Source: Jatrophihabitans sp.
GTDB lineage: Bacteria; Actinomycetota; Actinomycetes; Mycobacteriales; Jatrophihabitantaceae
Length of the DNA stretch: 64,000 bases
NCBI GenBank assembly: GCA_036399055.1
Contig: DASWNX010000030.1
Coordinates: 186,001 to 250,000, forward strand
Reading direction: 5' to 3'
Positions within the stretch are counted from its first letter, which is position 1. The number at the start of each line of letters is the position of its first letter. Positions 46,201-54,934 of this stretch are shown here, in pieces. The notes beneath the pieces are model-generated. The model ran no database searches and had not been told where the DNA came from. It saw only the letters and a program-made list of their open reading frames with translations. The position numbers and the translations under genes are program-made.

Positions 46201-46724
46201 GTGAGCCGGGCCGCCGCATGTCGGGTCGCCGCGTGAGTCGCGGCGACCGGGTCGGCGTGACAGGTGGCGCGACTGGCTCGGCGCAAGCCCGGCCGCACCC
46301 CGGCCTCCTGGCGTTGGGATACCTGCTGTTCGCCGCGGCCGGCGCGATGACCGCCACCATCGAGGTGTTGCTGGTGCCCAGCCGGCTCGGGCAGACGCTG
46401 ATCCCGTTGGCGCCGGCGCTGGCGGTGCTCAGCAACGTGGCGTTGCCGGCGATCTCACGCGGCCTGACCGACACGATGGTGTCCGCGGTGCCGCCGGTGG
46501 CCGGCTGGTTGGTGACCACCTTCCTGCTGGCCAGCGCCACACCGGAGGGTGACGTGCTGCTGCCGGCCGGCGACACGGCGATCACCTCGTACTCGCTGCT
46601 CGGCTTGGGCACGCTTGCCGGCCTGGCCACCATCTGGCTGGCCAACCGGCCCGGGGCCTGGACCGGTCGCTGGCTCAGCTCGCGGCTGGCGCGATCCGGT
46701 AGTGATAACGATGGTGGGAGATGA
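46149..46724 (+). CDS. DUF6113 membrane protein
   Basis: The product is up to 191 residues. A disordered Arg/Pro/Ser N-terminus (~48 residues, partly created by the mshB duplication) is followed by about four hydrophobic segments between 52 and 168. DUF6113 follows mshB in many actinobacteria; function is unknown. Starts at GTG 46149, ATG 46158 and ATG 46218 are all possible. The 3' end overlaps the convergent acetyltransferase gene by 50 bp. Confidence 0.78.
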   Translation: MTSMSPPARSPDEPGSPREPGRRMSGRRVSRGDRVGVTGGATGSAQARPHPGLLALGYLLFAAAGAMTATIEVLLVPSRLGQTLIPLAPALAVLSNVALPAISRGLTDTMVSAVPPVAGWLVTTFLLASATPEGDVLLPAGDTAITSYSLLGLGTLAGLATIWLANRPGAWTGRWLSSRLARSGSDNDGGR

Positions 46725-47610
46725 AGCCCAACCGCTGGTAGAACGCCAGCGCCCCTGAGTTGTCGGCCTCGACCTGCAGATAGCACCGGGTCGCTGCCTG
46801 GCCGCGGCCCCAGTCCGCCAGTGCCCGCATCAGCGTGCTGGCCACGCCCGAGCGGCGGTGGCCGGCGGCCACCTCGACGGCGCTCACCCCCAGCCAGCCT
46901 TCGTCCACCGTCGCCCGGGCGACCCCGACCACCGAGCCGTTCCGGCTGAGCGAGGCGAACCGGACCTGGTCGTGGCGGGTCAGCAGCCGCACCGCGTGCT
47001 CGGGCAGCGGGTCGCCGCGATGGTGATAACCGTCCAGCCAGGCCGTGGACGGGACCGGGTCCAGCCGCACCGGCTCGTCGCTGACCAGGACCTCGGGCAA
47101 GCCGCTGATCGGCGAGCTCAGCATCACCGCAGGCCGTCGCAGACTCCAGCACCGGCCCGCCAGCTCGGCGTCGAGCAGCCCCCGCGCCGGCAGCGGCAAC
47201 TGGATCTGCACCGGCAGCCCGCGCTCGGCGTAGAACCGGTCCGCCGCGGCCAGCAGCTCCGAAAGCGGCCGGCGTGGGGTGGTCAGCGGCAGCACCGAGT
47301 TCGCCCGGCTGGTCCAACCCTGGTCGGCGTGCAGCAGCCAGCCGTCAAACTCCTCCACCTCAGCCGCTCGCCAGCCCCGGCGCGCGATGCGTTCGAGCTC
47401 CAGGATCTGGCGCCGGTGCGGGGCCACCGGCCGGGCGGCCACGATCGCGGCTCGATCAACGGTGACCGGGCCGTTCGGGCCTGCCACGACGGCGGTGGTG
47501 GGCGTCAGGGACGTCAACTCGCCGACCACGTCTGAAAGCGGGGGGAGTATTCCGTCATGACGCCGATAACGCAGGACAATCCGCCGCCCCACGAGCTCGG
47601 TAGACAGCAT
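46675..47610 (-). CDS. GNAT N-acetyltransferase (Rv0428c/Cg3035-like)
   Basis: The product is 311 residues. An N-terminal SH3-like beta part (GRRIVLRYRRHDG) and a linker domain precede a C-terminal GNAT domain. The acetyl-CoA loop is AAGHRRSGVAS, followed by LQVEADNSGALAFYQRLGF. Homologues are annotated as N-acetylglutamate synthases of the Cg3035 family; that is by resemblance only. ATG 47610 is selected over ATG 47628 because a TAGTAT -10 lies seven bases before it. Confidence 0.88.
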   Translation of the reverse strand: MLSTELVGRRIVLRYRRHDGILPPLSDVVGELTSLTPTTAVVAGPNGPVTVDRAAIVAARPVAPHRRQILELERIARRGWRAAEVEEFDGWLLHADQGWTSRANSVLPLTTPRRPLSELLAAADRFYAERGLPVQIQLPLPARGLLDAELAGRCWSLRRPAVMLSSPISGLPEVLVSDEPVRLDPVPSTAWLDGYHHRGDPLPEHAVRLLTRHDQVRFASLSRNGSVVGVARATVDEGWLGVSAVEVAAGHRRSGVASTLMRALADWGRGQAATRCYLQVEADNSGALAFYQRLGFISHHRYHYRIAPAAS

Positions 47611-47617
47611 GACCGGC

Positions 47618-47623
47618 ATACTA
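47618..47623 (-). promoter_or_regulatory. -10 element (TAGTAT) of a leaderless promoter
   Basis: On the minus strand TAGTAT ends seven bases before ATG 47610. It removes the upstream in-frame ATG 47628 from the transcript. Confidence 0.55.
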
Positions 47624-47686
47624 TGCACCGGTGGTGACGATGCACCCCTTTGGACCAGCGCTAACCCGTACCGGGAGGACCCTCCA

Positions 47687-48013
47687 GTGACCTACGTGAT
47701 CGCCGAACCCTGCGTTGATGTGCTGGACAAGGCGTGCATCGAAGAATGCCCGGTCGACTGCATCTATGAAGGCAGCCGGATGCTCTACATCCATCCGGAC
47801 GAGTGCGTCGACTGCGGCGCGTGCGAGCCGGTGTGCCCGGTCGAGGCGATCTTCTACGAGGACGACGTGCCCGAGAAGTGGCGTCAGTACACCCAGGCCA
47901 ATGTCGACTTCTTCGACGAGCTCGGCTCGCCGGGCGGCGCGTCCAAGGTCGGCAAGACCGCAGCGGACCCGGCCTTCATCATGGCTCTGCCACCTCAGGC
48001 CGGCGACCACTAG
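47687..48013 (+). CDS. fdxA: 7Fe ferredoxin
   Basis: The product is 108 residues. It carries one [3Fe-4S] and one [4Fe-4S] cluster: ACIEECPVDCIY and CVDCGACEPVCPVEAI hold the Cys ligands. The C-terminal helix region is typical of actinobacterial FdxA. It is a cytosolic electron carrier. GTG 47687 has GGGAGG upstream; the frame is open to 47609 without conserved sequence. Divergent from the acetyltransferase gene. Confidence 0.95.
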   Translation: MTYVIAEPCVDVLDKACIEECPVDCIYEGSRMLYIHPDECVDCGACEPVCPVEAIFYEDDVPEKWRQYTQANVDFFDELGSPGGASKVGKTAADPAFIMALPPQAGDH

Positions 48014-48041
48014 GACCGCTGGCCGCAGCCGCGGCGGCGCC

Positions 48042-48857
48042 TCAGTGCGCCAGCGTGGCGACCACGGCTGAGCCGCTCGCCGCGGCGTCGTCCTTCCAGC
48101 CCTCGGAATAGCTCCACCGCTTGCCCTCGTGGCGCACCGACTCCACGCCCAGCCGGTCGGCGTTGCAGACGAACCATGCCACGGTGGCCCACCCGGCGTC
48201 GGTGACGGTGACGGTCTTGCCCGCCACCGTGGGGGCGCTGACCGGGAGGTCGCGAGTCAGCGCGGCCGCGACAGCGGCGGGCTTCGCCGAGCGGTCGGGC
48301 TTGTCGAAGCGGCATGACACCCCGGCCGGGGTGTCGCCGACCAGCGCGTCGGTGATCGCCTGCGCCTGGTCCTCGTGCCGGGCGTAGGCCGAGCCGTCGG
48401 CCGAGATCTGCACGGTCTGCACCACGGTGGCCAGCGAGCCGTCCTGCCAGCCAGGCACCCGCACCAAAGCGTCCAGGAATTTCCCGGTCGCGTAGCGGAC
48501 GTCGGCGATCTGCTCAGCGGTGCCCCAGCCCTGTGAGGGCCGTTGCTGCAGGATGCCCACCGAATCGCGGTCACCCTGCCCGGCCGGGATGTTGCGCAGC
48601 TTGGACTCCTGCAAGGCGCCGCCGATGGTCAGCACCGCCGCGCGTTTGGGCAACTCACGCTTGAGCACCACCCCGACGATGGCCGAGGCGACCTGGGCCT
48701 GCTCCAGCTCCAGGAAGTAGCTGCCCACGTCGCAGCCGTCAGGCTTGACCACCGACTGAGCGGCTCGCCAGAGCGTCCGGGCGCCGAAGGCCAACGCGCC
48801 CAGCACGATCACCACCACCAGCAGGGCGATGCCGCCGCGCCGCGTTCGACCCGCCAC
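48042..48857 (-). CDS. Membrane-anchored protein with lysozyme-like domain
   Basis: The product is 271 residues. A signal anchor (about 10-26) is followed by an extracytoplasmic domain with GGALQESKLRNI and DSVGILQQRPSQGWGT. The Glu in LQESKLRN is placed like a lysozyme/transglycosylase general acid. Streptomyces relatives are sometimes labelled heavy-metal transporters, which the sequence does not support. A cell-wall role is inferred. Start GTG 48857. Confidence 0.72.
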   Translation of the reverse strand: MAGRTRRGGIALLVVVIVLGALAFGARTLWRAAQSVVKPDGCDVGSYFLELEQAQVASAIVGVVLKRELPKRAAVLTIGGALQESKLRNIPAGQGDRDSVGILQQRPSQGWGTAEQIADVRYATGKFLDALVRVPGWQDGSLATVVQTVQISADGSAYARHEDQAQAITDALVGDTPAGVSCRFDKPDRSAKPAAVAAALTRDLPVSAPTVAGKTVTVTDAGWATVAWFVCNADRLGVESVRHEGKRWSYSEGWKDDAAASGSAVVATLAH

Positions 48858-48888
48858 CGCTTACGTCCCGTCCGATCTCGTCCCCGGC

Positions 48889-49851
48889 TCAGTTGGCGTG
48901 CAGGTCGGTGTTCAGCGCGACCCCGGCGCCGGTGCGCTGGCGCACCTCCAGGGCCCCTGTCACCGTGTTCTGCCAGAACTGCAGCCCGGCCTGCCCAGAC
49001 AACTCCGCGGCCTTGCGAACAGTTCCGTCCGGCAGCACCACTTTGGAGCCGGCCGTGACATAGGTTCCGGCGGCCACCACGCAGTCGTCGCCCAGGGAGA
49101 TCCCGATGCCGGCGTTGGCCCCGATCAGGCAGCGCCGGCCGACCGAGACCACCTCCTTGCCGCCGCCGGACAGGGTGCCCATGATCGAGGCGCCGCCGCC
49201 GACGTCCGAGCCGTCCCCGACGACCACCCCGGCCGAGATCCGGCCTTCGACCATCGAGGCGCCGAGCGTGCCGGCGTTGTAGTTGACGAAGCCTTCGTGC
49301 ATCACGGTGGTGCCGGCGGCCAGGTGCGCGCCCAGGCGCACCCGGTCGGCGTCGGCGATCCGCACTCCGGCGGGCACGACGTAGTCCACCATCCGCGGGA
49401 ACTTGTCGACGCCGTAGACGGTGACCGGGCCGCGGGCGCGCAGCCTGGTCCGCACCTGCTCGAAGCCGGCGACCGCGCACGGCCCGTGGTTGGTCCACAC
49501 CACGTTGTTCAGCACCCCGAAGACACCGCTGAGGTTCACCCCGTGGGGGGCGACCAGGCGGTGCGAGAGCAGGTGCAGGCGCAGGTAGACGTCGGCCGCG
49601 TCAACCGGCTCGGCCGCCAGTTCCAGCACCCTGGACAGCACCTCCGTCCGCACCCCGCGCAGCTCGTCGACCCCGGTCAACGCCGACAGCTCGGCGGGGG
49701 CGACTGCGTCAGGCGCCGCAGGCCCGAGGGCCGGGCTGGGGTAGTAGACGTCGAGGACGGCGCCGTCGGCGGCGATGCTGGCCAGGCCGAAGCCGTGGGC
49801 GAGGCCGGTGTCGGAGGGGTCGCTGAGCTGGCTCTCAGAGCTGGGGGTCAC
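48889..49851 (-). CDS. dapD: Tetrahydrodipicolinate N-succinyltransferase
   Basis: The product is 320 residues. It makes N-succinyl-2-amino-6-oxopimelate in the succinylase branch of lysine/diaminopimelate synthesis. The left-handed beta-helix hexapeptide pattern is clear from about 165 ([17 protein letters not shown], then [16 protein letters not shown]). The motif [12 protein letters not shown] matches actinobacterial DapD. GTG 49851 has a TAGGGT -10 six bases upstream. Divergent from dapE, which acts later in the same pathway. Confidence 0.94.
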   Translation of the reverse strand: MTPSSESQLSDPSDTGLAHGFGLASIAADGAVLDVYYPSPALGPAAPDAVAPAELSALTGVDELRGVRTEVLSRVLELAAEPVDAADVYLRLHLLSHRLVAPHGVNLSGVFGVLNNVVWTNHGPCAVAGFEQVRTRLRARGPVTVYGVDKFPRMVDYVVPAGVRIADADRVRLGAHLAAGTTVMHEGFVNYNAGTLGASMVEGRISAGVVVGDGSDVGGGASIMGTLSGGGKEVVSVGRRCLIGANAGIGISLGDDCVVAAGTYVTAGSKVVLPDGTVRKAAELSGQAGLQFWQNTVTGALEVRQRTGAGVALNTDLHAN

Positions 49852-49857
49852 GCCGAC

Positions 49858-49863
49858 ACCCTA
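49858..49863 (-). promoter_or_regulatory. -10 element (TAGGGT) of leaderless dapD promoter
   Basis: On the minus strand TAGGGT ends six bases before GTG 49851. It shares a 54-bp gap with the dapE promoter. Confidence 0.52.
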
Positions 49864-49892
49864 GTCAACCTTCACCGATCCTTCCTGGCGAC

Positions 49893-49898
49893 TAACCT
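49893..49898 (+). promoter_or_regulatory. -10 element (TAACCT) of leaderless dapE promoter
   Basis: TAACCT ends seven bases before GTG 49906. TTCACC at 49871-49876 is 16 bases upstream as a possible -35. Confidence 0.52.
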
Positions 49899-49905
49899 GC
49901 TGGCC

Positions 49906-51030
49906 GTGACGACAACTCCGATCCAGCCACCCGGGCCCGCCGTCTTGGAACTGAGCCGGACGGCGGCCCAGCTCACCGCCGACCTGGTCGACATCGAGTC
50001 GGTGTCCGGTGACGAGGCCCGGATCGCCGACGCGGTGGAGGCCGCGGTCCGCCGCCATGACCGGCTGTCGGTGCTGCGGCTGGGCAATGTGGTGATCGTG
50101 CGGACCGAGCTGGGGCTTGCCGAGCGGGTGGTGCTGGCCGGGCACCTGGACACGGTGCCGATCGCGGGCAACCTGCCCTCGCGGCTGGCCGAGGGCAGGC
50201 TGCACGGCTGCGGCGCCTCGGATATGAAGTCCGGCGTGGCGCTGCAGCTGCGGGTGCTCGAACTCGTCGGCGTCGGGGCGCTGGAGCCGGCCGTCGACCT
50301 GACCTGGCTGTTCTATGACTGCGAGGAGGTGGCGGCTGCCCGCAACGGCTTGAACCGGGTCGCCGCCGAGCACCCGGAGCTGCTGCAAGCCGACCTGGCC
50401 ATCCTGCTGGAGCCGACGAACGGGACCGTCGAAGGCGGCTGCCAGGGCACCATGCGCGTCCAGCTGAGCACCGCCGGCCGGCGGGCGCACAGCGCGCGGT
50501 CCTGGCTGGGAGTCAACGCCATTCACCTGGTGACGCCGATCCTGCAGCGGCTGGCCGACTACCGCGCCCGGGAGGTCGAGGTCGAGGGGCTGACCTACCG
50601 GGAGGGGCTGAACGCGGTGCTCATCGAGGGCGGGGTGGCCAGCAACGTGATCCCGGACAGCTGCCTGGTAACCGTCAACTACCGTTTCGCGCCGGACCGG
50701 TCCGAAGCCGAGGCCGAGCAGCACCTGCGTTCGGTGTTCGAGGGCTTCGAGCTGAGCGTGCTGGACTCGGCGCCGGCCGCCCGCCCAGGGCTGGACCAGC
50801 CACTGGCGCGGCGGGCGGTGGCCGCGTTGGGCGGCGAGGTGGCCGCCAAGCTCGGCTGGACCGACGTCGCCCGGTTCAGCGCGCTGGGCATTCCGGCGCT
50901 GAACTTCAGCCCCGGTGACCCCAACCTCGCGCACCGGGCCGATGAGTCGGTGGAGCTGGCGCAGCTGGAGCGCTGCGAGCGACTGCTGGTGGGCTTTCTG
51001 GGCGGTCCGCCTGCCGCGGCCACGAACTAG
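49906..51030 (+). CDS. dapE: Succinyl-diaminopimelate desuccinylase
   Basis: The product is 374 residues, an M20 di-zinc hydrolase. Metal/catalytic residues: His80 and Asp82 (GHLDTVP), the Asp of GASDMKSG, and Glu140-Glu141 (YDCEEV). It yields LL-diaminopimelate for peptidoglycan and lysine. The reading frame is open far upstream over dapD, but GTG 49906 begins the homologous protein and has the -10. Confidence 0.94.
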   Translation: MTTTPIQPPGPAVLELSRTAAQLTADLVDIESVSGDEARIADAVEAAVRRHDRLSVLRLGNVVIVRTELGLAERVVLAGHLDTVPIAGNLPSRLAEGRLHGCGASDMKSGVALQLRVLELVGVGALEPAVDLTWLFYDCEEVAAARNGLNRVAAEHPELLQADLAILLEPTNGTVEGGCQGTMRVQLSTAGRRAHSARSWLGVNAIHLVTPILQRLADYRAREVEVEGLTYREGLNAVLIEGGVASNVIPDSCLVTVNYRFAPDRSEAEAEQHLRSVFEGFELSVLDSAPAARPGLDQPLARRAVAALGGEVAAKLGWTDVARFSALGIPALNFSPGDPNLAHRADESVELAQLERCERLLVGFLGGPPAAATN

Positions 51031-51033
51031 GGT
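51028..51033 (+). promoter_or_regulatory. -10 element (TAGGGT) of a leaderless promoter
   Basis: TAGGGT overlaps the TAG stop of dapE and ends six bases before ATG 51040. Confidence 0.52.
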
Positions 51034-51039
51034 GACGCC

Positions 51040-51870
51040 ATGACCAATGGACGTCCTGAGGGCAAGCTGCCGGCCGAGCGGCACCGCGGACCGGTGGTGT
51101 TCCGACGCCGCCAGGTCGAGGCCGACGCCGCGACCACCGACCAGCGGCTGTTGGACTCCGGCGGACCGACCGACTGGCTGCACACCGACCCGTGGCGGGT
51201 GCTGCGCATCCAGTCTGAGTTCGTCGAGGGCTTCGGCCTGCTCGCCGAGCTCGGACCGGCGGTCTCGGTGTTCGGCTCGGCCCGCACCGACGCCGAGCAC
51301 CCGGAGTACCAGCAGGCCCGGCAGCTGGGCGCGGCGCTGAGCCGGGCCGGCTACGCGGTGATCACCGGCGGCGGCCCGGGCGCCATGGAGGCCGCCAACC
51401 GCGGCGCCTCCGAGGCCGGCGGCACCTCGGTGGGCCTGGGCATCGAGCTGCCCTTCGAGCAGCGGCTCAACGACTGGGTCGACATCGGGCTGACCTTCCG
51501 GTACTTCTTCGCGCGCAAGACGATGTTCGTCAAGTACGCGCAGGCGTTCGTGATCCTGCCGGGCGGGTTCGGCACCCTGGACGAGCTGTTCGAGGCGCTG
51601 ACCCTGGTGCAGACCCGCAAGGTGACCCGGTTTCCGGTGATCCTGTTCGGCGAGCAGTACTGGTCCGGGCTGCTGGACTGGATCAGGGGCACGATGCTGC
51701 CCGAGGCCAAGATCGGGGCCGCGGACCTGGAGCTGATCCGGGTCACCTCCGACGTCGAGGAGGCGGTGTCGATCATCGTCGAGGCCGACGCGCACCGCTC
51801 GGCGCAGGAGCTGACCGAGGACGCCGCGCACGCCGAGTCGCGCTCTGCCGGCGCAGGCGATGCCCAGTAG
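51040..51870 (+). CDS. LOG-family (TIGR00730) protein, long form
   Basis: The product is 276 residues. The Rossmann-like LOG motifs GGGPGAMEAANRGA and PGGFGTLDE (174-182) are intact. The family hydrolyses N6-substituted adenosine 5'-monophosphates or AMP/IMP-like nucleotides. The N-terminal ~65 residues (RPEGKLPAERHRGPVVF, then GPTDWLHTDPWRVLRI) are typical of the longer actinobacterial type. A short LOG follows. Confidence 0.9.
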   Translation: MTNGRPEGKLPAERHRGPVVFRRRQVEADAATTDQRLLDSGGPTDWLHTDPWRVLRIQSEFVEGFGLLAELGPAVSVFGSARTDAEHPEYQQARQLGAALSRAGYAVITGGGPGAMEAANRGASEAGGTSVGLGIELPFEQRLNDWVDIGLTFRYFFARKTMFVKYAQAFVILPGGFGTLDELFEALTLVQTRKVTRFPVILFGEQYWSGLLDWIRGTMLPEAKIGAADLELIRVTSDVEEAVSIIVEADAHRSAQELTEDAAHAESRSAGAGDAQ

Positions 51871-51916
51871 CGGCTCCGGCGGCGCTATGGGCCCAGCCGC
51901 CGGGCCGCGGTAGCCG

Positions 51917-52447
51917 ATGGCCTCGATCTGCGTCTTCTGCGCCTCCGCCGACGGCATCGACCAGTCCTACCTGCGGCTGGCGGCCGAGGTGGGCGCCCGG
52001 ATCGGCGACGGCGGGCACCGGCTGGTCTCAGGCGGTGGCCGGGTCTCGATGATGGGCCAGGTGGCCGCCCAGGCGCGGGCGCACGGCGCTCGCACGTTGG
52101 GAGTCATTCCGCAGCACCTGGTCGACTACGAGGTGGCCGACACCGACTCCGACGAGTTGCTGGTGGTCGACACCATGCGCGAGCGCAAGGCACTGATGGA
52201 CGCCCACGCCGACGCCTTCCTGGTGCTGCCCGGAGGCATCGGCACCCTGGAGGAGTTCTTCGAGGTCTGGACGGCGGGCTCGCTGGGCATGCATCCGAAA
52301 CCGGTGATCGTGCTGGACCCGGACGGCTTCTACGCCCCGCTCTGGCAGTTCCTCGAATCGATGACCGAGCGCGGCTTCGTCCGTCCGGCCGCCTGGCAGC
52401 GGCTGCACCGGGTGAGTCGGGTGGACGCGGCCTTCGCGCTGATCTGA
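51917..52447 (+). CDS. LOG-family phosphoribohydrolase, short form
   Basis: The product is 176 residues. SICVFCASADGID, VSGGGRVSMMG and PGGIGTLEE (105-113) match cytokinin riboside 5'-monophosphate phosphoribohydrolases (Rv1205-like). The Arg of MRERKALM is the usual substrate contact. ATG 51917 starts the protein. Two LOG genes in tandem are common in actinobacteria. Confidence 0.9.
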   Translation: MASICVFCASADGIDQSYLRLAAEVGARIGDGGHRLVSGGGRVSMMGQVAAQARAHGARTLGVIPQHLVDYEVADTDSDELLVVDTMRERKALMDAHADAFLVLPGGIGTLEEFFEVWTAGSLGMHPKPVIVLDPDGFYAPLWQFLESMTERGFVRPAAWQRLHRVSRVDAAFALI

Positions 52448-52528
52448 GCGCGCGACGCCCGGTGGCCCGGGCGCCGCGGCGCCAGGGGCGTGTCGACGGT
52501 TGTCAGCCCGGCGTGCCAGGATTTGACC

Positions 52529-53008
52529 ATGTTGCTGCTCGGCTACCTGTTGCTGGCCCTGGTGGTGGCGGCGCTGCTGTTCTACGGCGTGGTGGCGCTG
52601 CTGCCCCGCGGGCTGTCACTGCCCCCGCAGCGTGACAACCGGCCCTTCGAGCTGCCGGCCGACCGGCGGATGGTTCGATCCGACCTGGATCGGGTGCGCA
52701 TCCCGGTCGGGGTGCGCGGCTACCGCTTCGCCGAGACCGACGACCTGATCGACCGGCTGGCCGCCGAGATCGTGGTGCGCGATGAGGAGATCGCCCGGCT
52801 GCGCTCCCAGGCCGCCGGCGGCGCCGGCCGGCCGGCCGTCGAGGCCCAGCCCGAGTCGCGGCCCGTCGAGGCCCGACCCGTCGAGGCCCGGCCTGAATCG
52901 CGACCTGTCGAGGCCCGACCCGTAGGCGTCCGACCCGAGTCGCGACCGGTCGAGGCCCGACCCGTAGAGGACCGCCCCGAACCCGAGCGCTCGCAAGGGC
53001 CCGAATGA
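52529..53008 (+). CDS. DivIVA-domain-like membrane protein with Pro/Val/Glu/Arg repeat tail
   Basis: The product is 159 residues. A transmembrane helix (1-24) is followed by a short linker and a DivIVA-like stretch, VRIPVGVRGYRFAETDDLIDRLAAEIVVRDEEIARLR. The last 60 residues are repeats of ESRPVEARP encoded by a ~15-bp array. ATG 52529 is preferred to the upstream 52490. The stop overlaps the tag start (ATGA). Confidence 0.8.
   Translation: MLLLGYLLLALVVAALLFYGVVALLPRGLSLPPQRDNRPFELPADRRMVRSDLDRVRIPVGVRGYRFAETDDLIDRLAAEIVVRDEEIARLRSQAAGGAGRPAVEAQPESRPVEARPVEARPESRPVEARPVGVRPESRPVEARPVEDRPEPERSQGPE
52850..52970 (+). repeat. ~15-bp in-frame array encoding ARPVE/ESRPVE units
   Basis: Successive GTCGAGGCCCGACCC-like units, mixed with GAGTCGCG, fill the 3' end of the DivIVA-like gene. 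Confidence 0.88.
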
Positions 53009-53592
53009 CCGAACCTCACCGGATCGACGGTGACCCGGGCGCGGCCGGCTTACGCCGGTGCGAGTGGGGCGACAGCACGCCGGACTACGCGATCTATCAC
53101 GACACCGAGTGGGGCGTGCCGGTGCGCGGTGACAACGCGCTGTTCGAGCGGATGACCCTGGAGGCGTTCCAGTCCGGGCTGTCCTGGCTGACGATCCTGC
53201 GCAAGCGCGAGAACTTCCGCGCCGCCTTCGCCGGCTTCGACATCACCACCGTGGCCGGTTTCGGCGAGGCCGACCGGCAGCGGCTGCTGGCCGACGCGGG
53301 CATCGTCCGCAACCGGGCCAAGGTCGACGCGGCGATGAACAACGCCCGGGCCATTCTCGACAGCGTCCCCGAGGGCCTGACCGAGCTGCTGTGGTCCTTC
53401 GCCCCGGCCGAGCATCAGCGTCCGGCGTTGCTCACCGACGTGCTGGCGTGGACGCCGGAGTCCAAGGCGATGGCCAAGGAGCTCAAGCGACGCGGGTTCG
53501 CCTTCGTCGGGCCGACCACCGCCTACGCGCTGATGCAGGCCACCGGCATGGTCGATGACCACGTGGCCTACTGCTGGCGAGCGACCACCTGA
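53005..53592 (+). CDS. tag: DNA-3-methyladenine glycosylase I
   Basis: The product is 195 residues. It excises 3-methyladenine from alkylated DNA. Family sequence RCEWG, DYAIYHDTEWGVP, FQSGLSWLTIL and the zinc-side His/Cys near the C-terminus (DDHVAYCW) are present. ATGA overlap with the upstream gene indicates coupling. Confidence 0.94.
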   Translation: MTEPHRIDGDPGAAGLRRCEWGDSTPDYAIYHDTEWGVPVRGDNALFERMTLEAFQSGLSWLTILRKRENFRAAFAGFDITTVAGFGEADRQRLLADAGIVRNRAKVDAAMNNARAILDSVPEGLTELLWSFAPAEHQRPALLTDVLAWTPESKAMAKELKRRGFAFVGPTTAYALMQATGMVDDHVAYCWRATT

Positions 53593-53624
53593 GGAATCGG
53601 GCCCCAGCCGTGCGGCTCGCGGGC

Positions 53625-54413
53625 TCAGCGACCGCGGAAGACCGGCTTCTCCTTCTTGACGAAGGCCGCCACGGCCGCCCGGTGATCGGCAGTGGCGCCG
53701 GCGGCGGTCTGCAGGATGGCCTCGTTCTCCAGCGCCTGCTCCAGCGTGGCTGTCGCGGCGTGGTGGATGGCGTTCTTGATGCCGGCGTAGGCCACGGTCG
53801 GCCCGGCAGCCAGCCGGGCGGCCAGCTCCTGGGCGGTGGGCAGCACCTGCTCAGCGGGCACCAGCTGGGTCACCAGCCCGTAGCGCTGAGCCGTCTCGGC
53901 GGTGATGGGCTGTGCCAGCAGGGCCAGCTCCAGGGCCCGGCCCGCGCCGATCAGCCGGGGCAGCGTCCAGGAGGCGCCGCTGTCTAGGGCCAGCCCGACA
54001 TTGGCGAAGGCCAGCAGGAACTTGGCCTCTTCGGCGACGATGCGGAAGTCGCAGGCGAAGCTGAACGAGGCGCCGGCGCCGGCGGCCGTGCCGTTCACTG
54101 CCGCGATGACCGGCTTGGGCATCTGAGCCAGTGACAGCGCGATCGGGTTGTAGTGCTCCACCACGGTGCGCAGCGGAGCCGGGTCTCCGGCCTCCAGCAG
54201 CTGGATGTGCTCACTGAGGTCCTGGCCGACGCAGAATCCGCGACCGCTCCCGGTCAGCACCACGGCCCGCACGGTGTCGTCTGTTCCGACATCTGCCAGC
54301 GCTTGGACCAGCGCGTCCTTGAGCTCGGTCGACAGCGAGTTCATCGACTCGGGGCGGTTCATCGTCAGGGTCGCCACACCGTCGGCGCGGTCGATCAGCA
54401 GCACGTCAGCCAT
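53625..54413 (-). CDS. Enoyl-CoA hydratase/isomerase family protein
   Basis: The product is 262 residues with a crotonase fold. The CoA/oxyanion segment is GRGFCVGQDLSEH (about 57-69) and GAGASFSFACD supplies the second. The GFCVGQDL wording resembles PaaG-like isomerases, but the substrate is not certain. ATG 54413 has a TAGGCT -10 six bases upstream. Convergent with tag. Confidence 0.92.
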   Translation of the reverse strand: MADVLLIDRADGVATLTMNRPESMNSLSTELKDALVQALADVGTDDTVRAVVLTGSGRGFCVGQDLSEHIQLLEAGDPAPLRTVVEHYNPIALSLAQMPKPVIAAVNGTAAGAGASFSFACDFRIVAEEAKFLLAFANVGLALDSGASWTLPRLIGAGRALELALLAQPITAETAQRYGLVTQLVPAEQVLPTAQELAARLAAGPTVAYAGIKNAIHHAATATLEQALENEAILQTAAGATADHRAAVAAFVKKEKPVFRGR

Positions 54414-54419
54414 GGCAGC

Positions 54420-54425
54420 AGCCTA
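54420..54425 (-). promoter_or_regulatory. -10 element (TAGGCT) of a leaderless promoter
   Basis: On the minus strand TAGGCT ends six bases before ATG 54413. Confidence 0.5.
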
Positions 54426-54565
54426 GGACATCGGTGCCCGGCGCGGCTTTGAACCGGGCCGCTTTGGTCGCATCACCGGCGATGCGAGACAATGGGAGCA
54501 CACTGCCCGGTCGAACGCTGATCGGCTGACGTGATGGTGCAGTTCTTATCGCATAGGAGGCACGG

Positions 54566-54733
54566 ATGGCGGCGATGAAGCCGCGGACGGGTGATGGTCC
54601 GCTGGAAGTCACCAAGGAGGGTCGTGGCTTGGTGATGCGCGTCCCGCTGGAAGGCGGCGGTCGTCTCGTCGTCGAGCTTTCTGCTGATGAGGCAAGCGCG
54701 CTGTCACAGGCGTTGTCAGCGGCCGTAGGTTAG
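54566..54733 (+). CDS. DUF3117 small protein
   Basis: The product is 55 residues: MAAMKPRTGDGPLEVTKEG start, MRVPLEGGGRLVVEL middle, ending with a helix DEASALSQAL. This is the strongly conserved actinobacterial DUF3117 family, function unknown. AGGAGG lies five bases before the ATG. TTGGTC and GACAAT upstream (~54465 and ~54489) are a possible promoter. Confidence 0.92.
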   Translation: MAAMKPRTGDGPLEVTKEGRGLVMRVPLEGGGRLVVELSADEASALSQALSAAVG

Positions 54734-54809
54734 CGGGCGCCTATCGGCCCCAGTCCAGTCCTGTGCGCACACCCGCACGGGCCGTGGCTGGGGCCGCGCT
54801 ATGCCTCGC

Positions 54810-54877
54810 CGAACACCCTGCAGGCCCGAACACCCCGCAAGCCCGAACACCCCGCAAGCCCGAACACCCGGTAAGCC
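54810..54877 (+). repeat. 17-bp tandem array, four copies, upstream of pepA
   Basis: Units CGAACACCCCGCAAGCC or one-to-three-base variants start at 54810, 54827, 54844 and 54861. The array fills the gap 54734-54934 along with a short leader. Confidence 0.93.
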
Positions 54878-54934
54878 CGTCTGTCGGCTGGCGCGTGACT
54901 CTCGCGCCAGTCCTGAGCTTGAAGAAGGTCCGCT

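Noticed and set aside
48829..49905. Long open extension upstream of dapE on the plus strand, antisense to dapD
   Set aside because: dapD is certain on the other strand, and the dapE homologous sequence begins exactly at GTG 49906 with a -10 in front.
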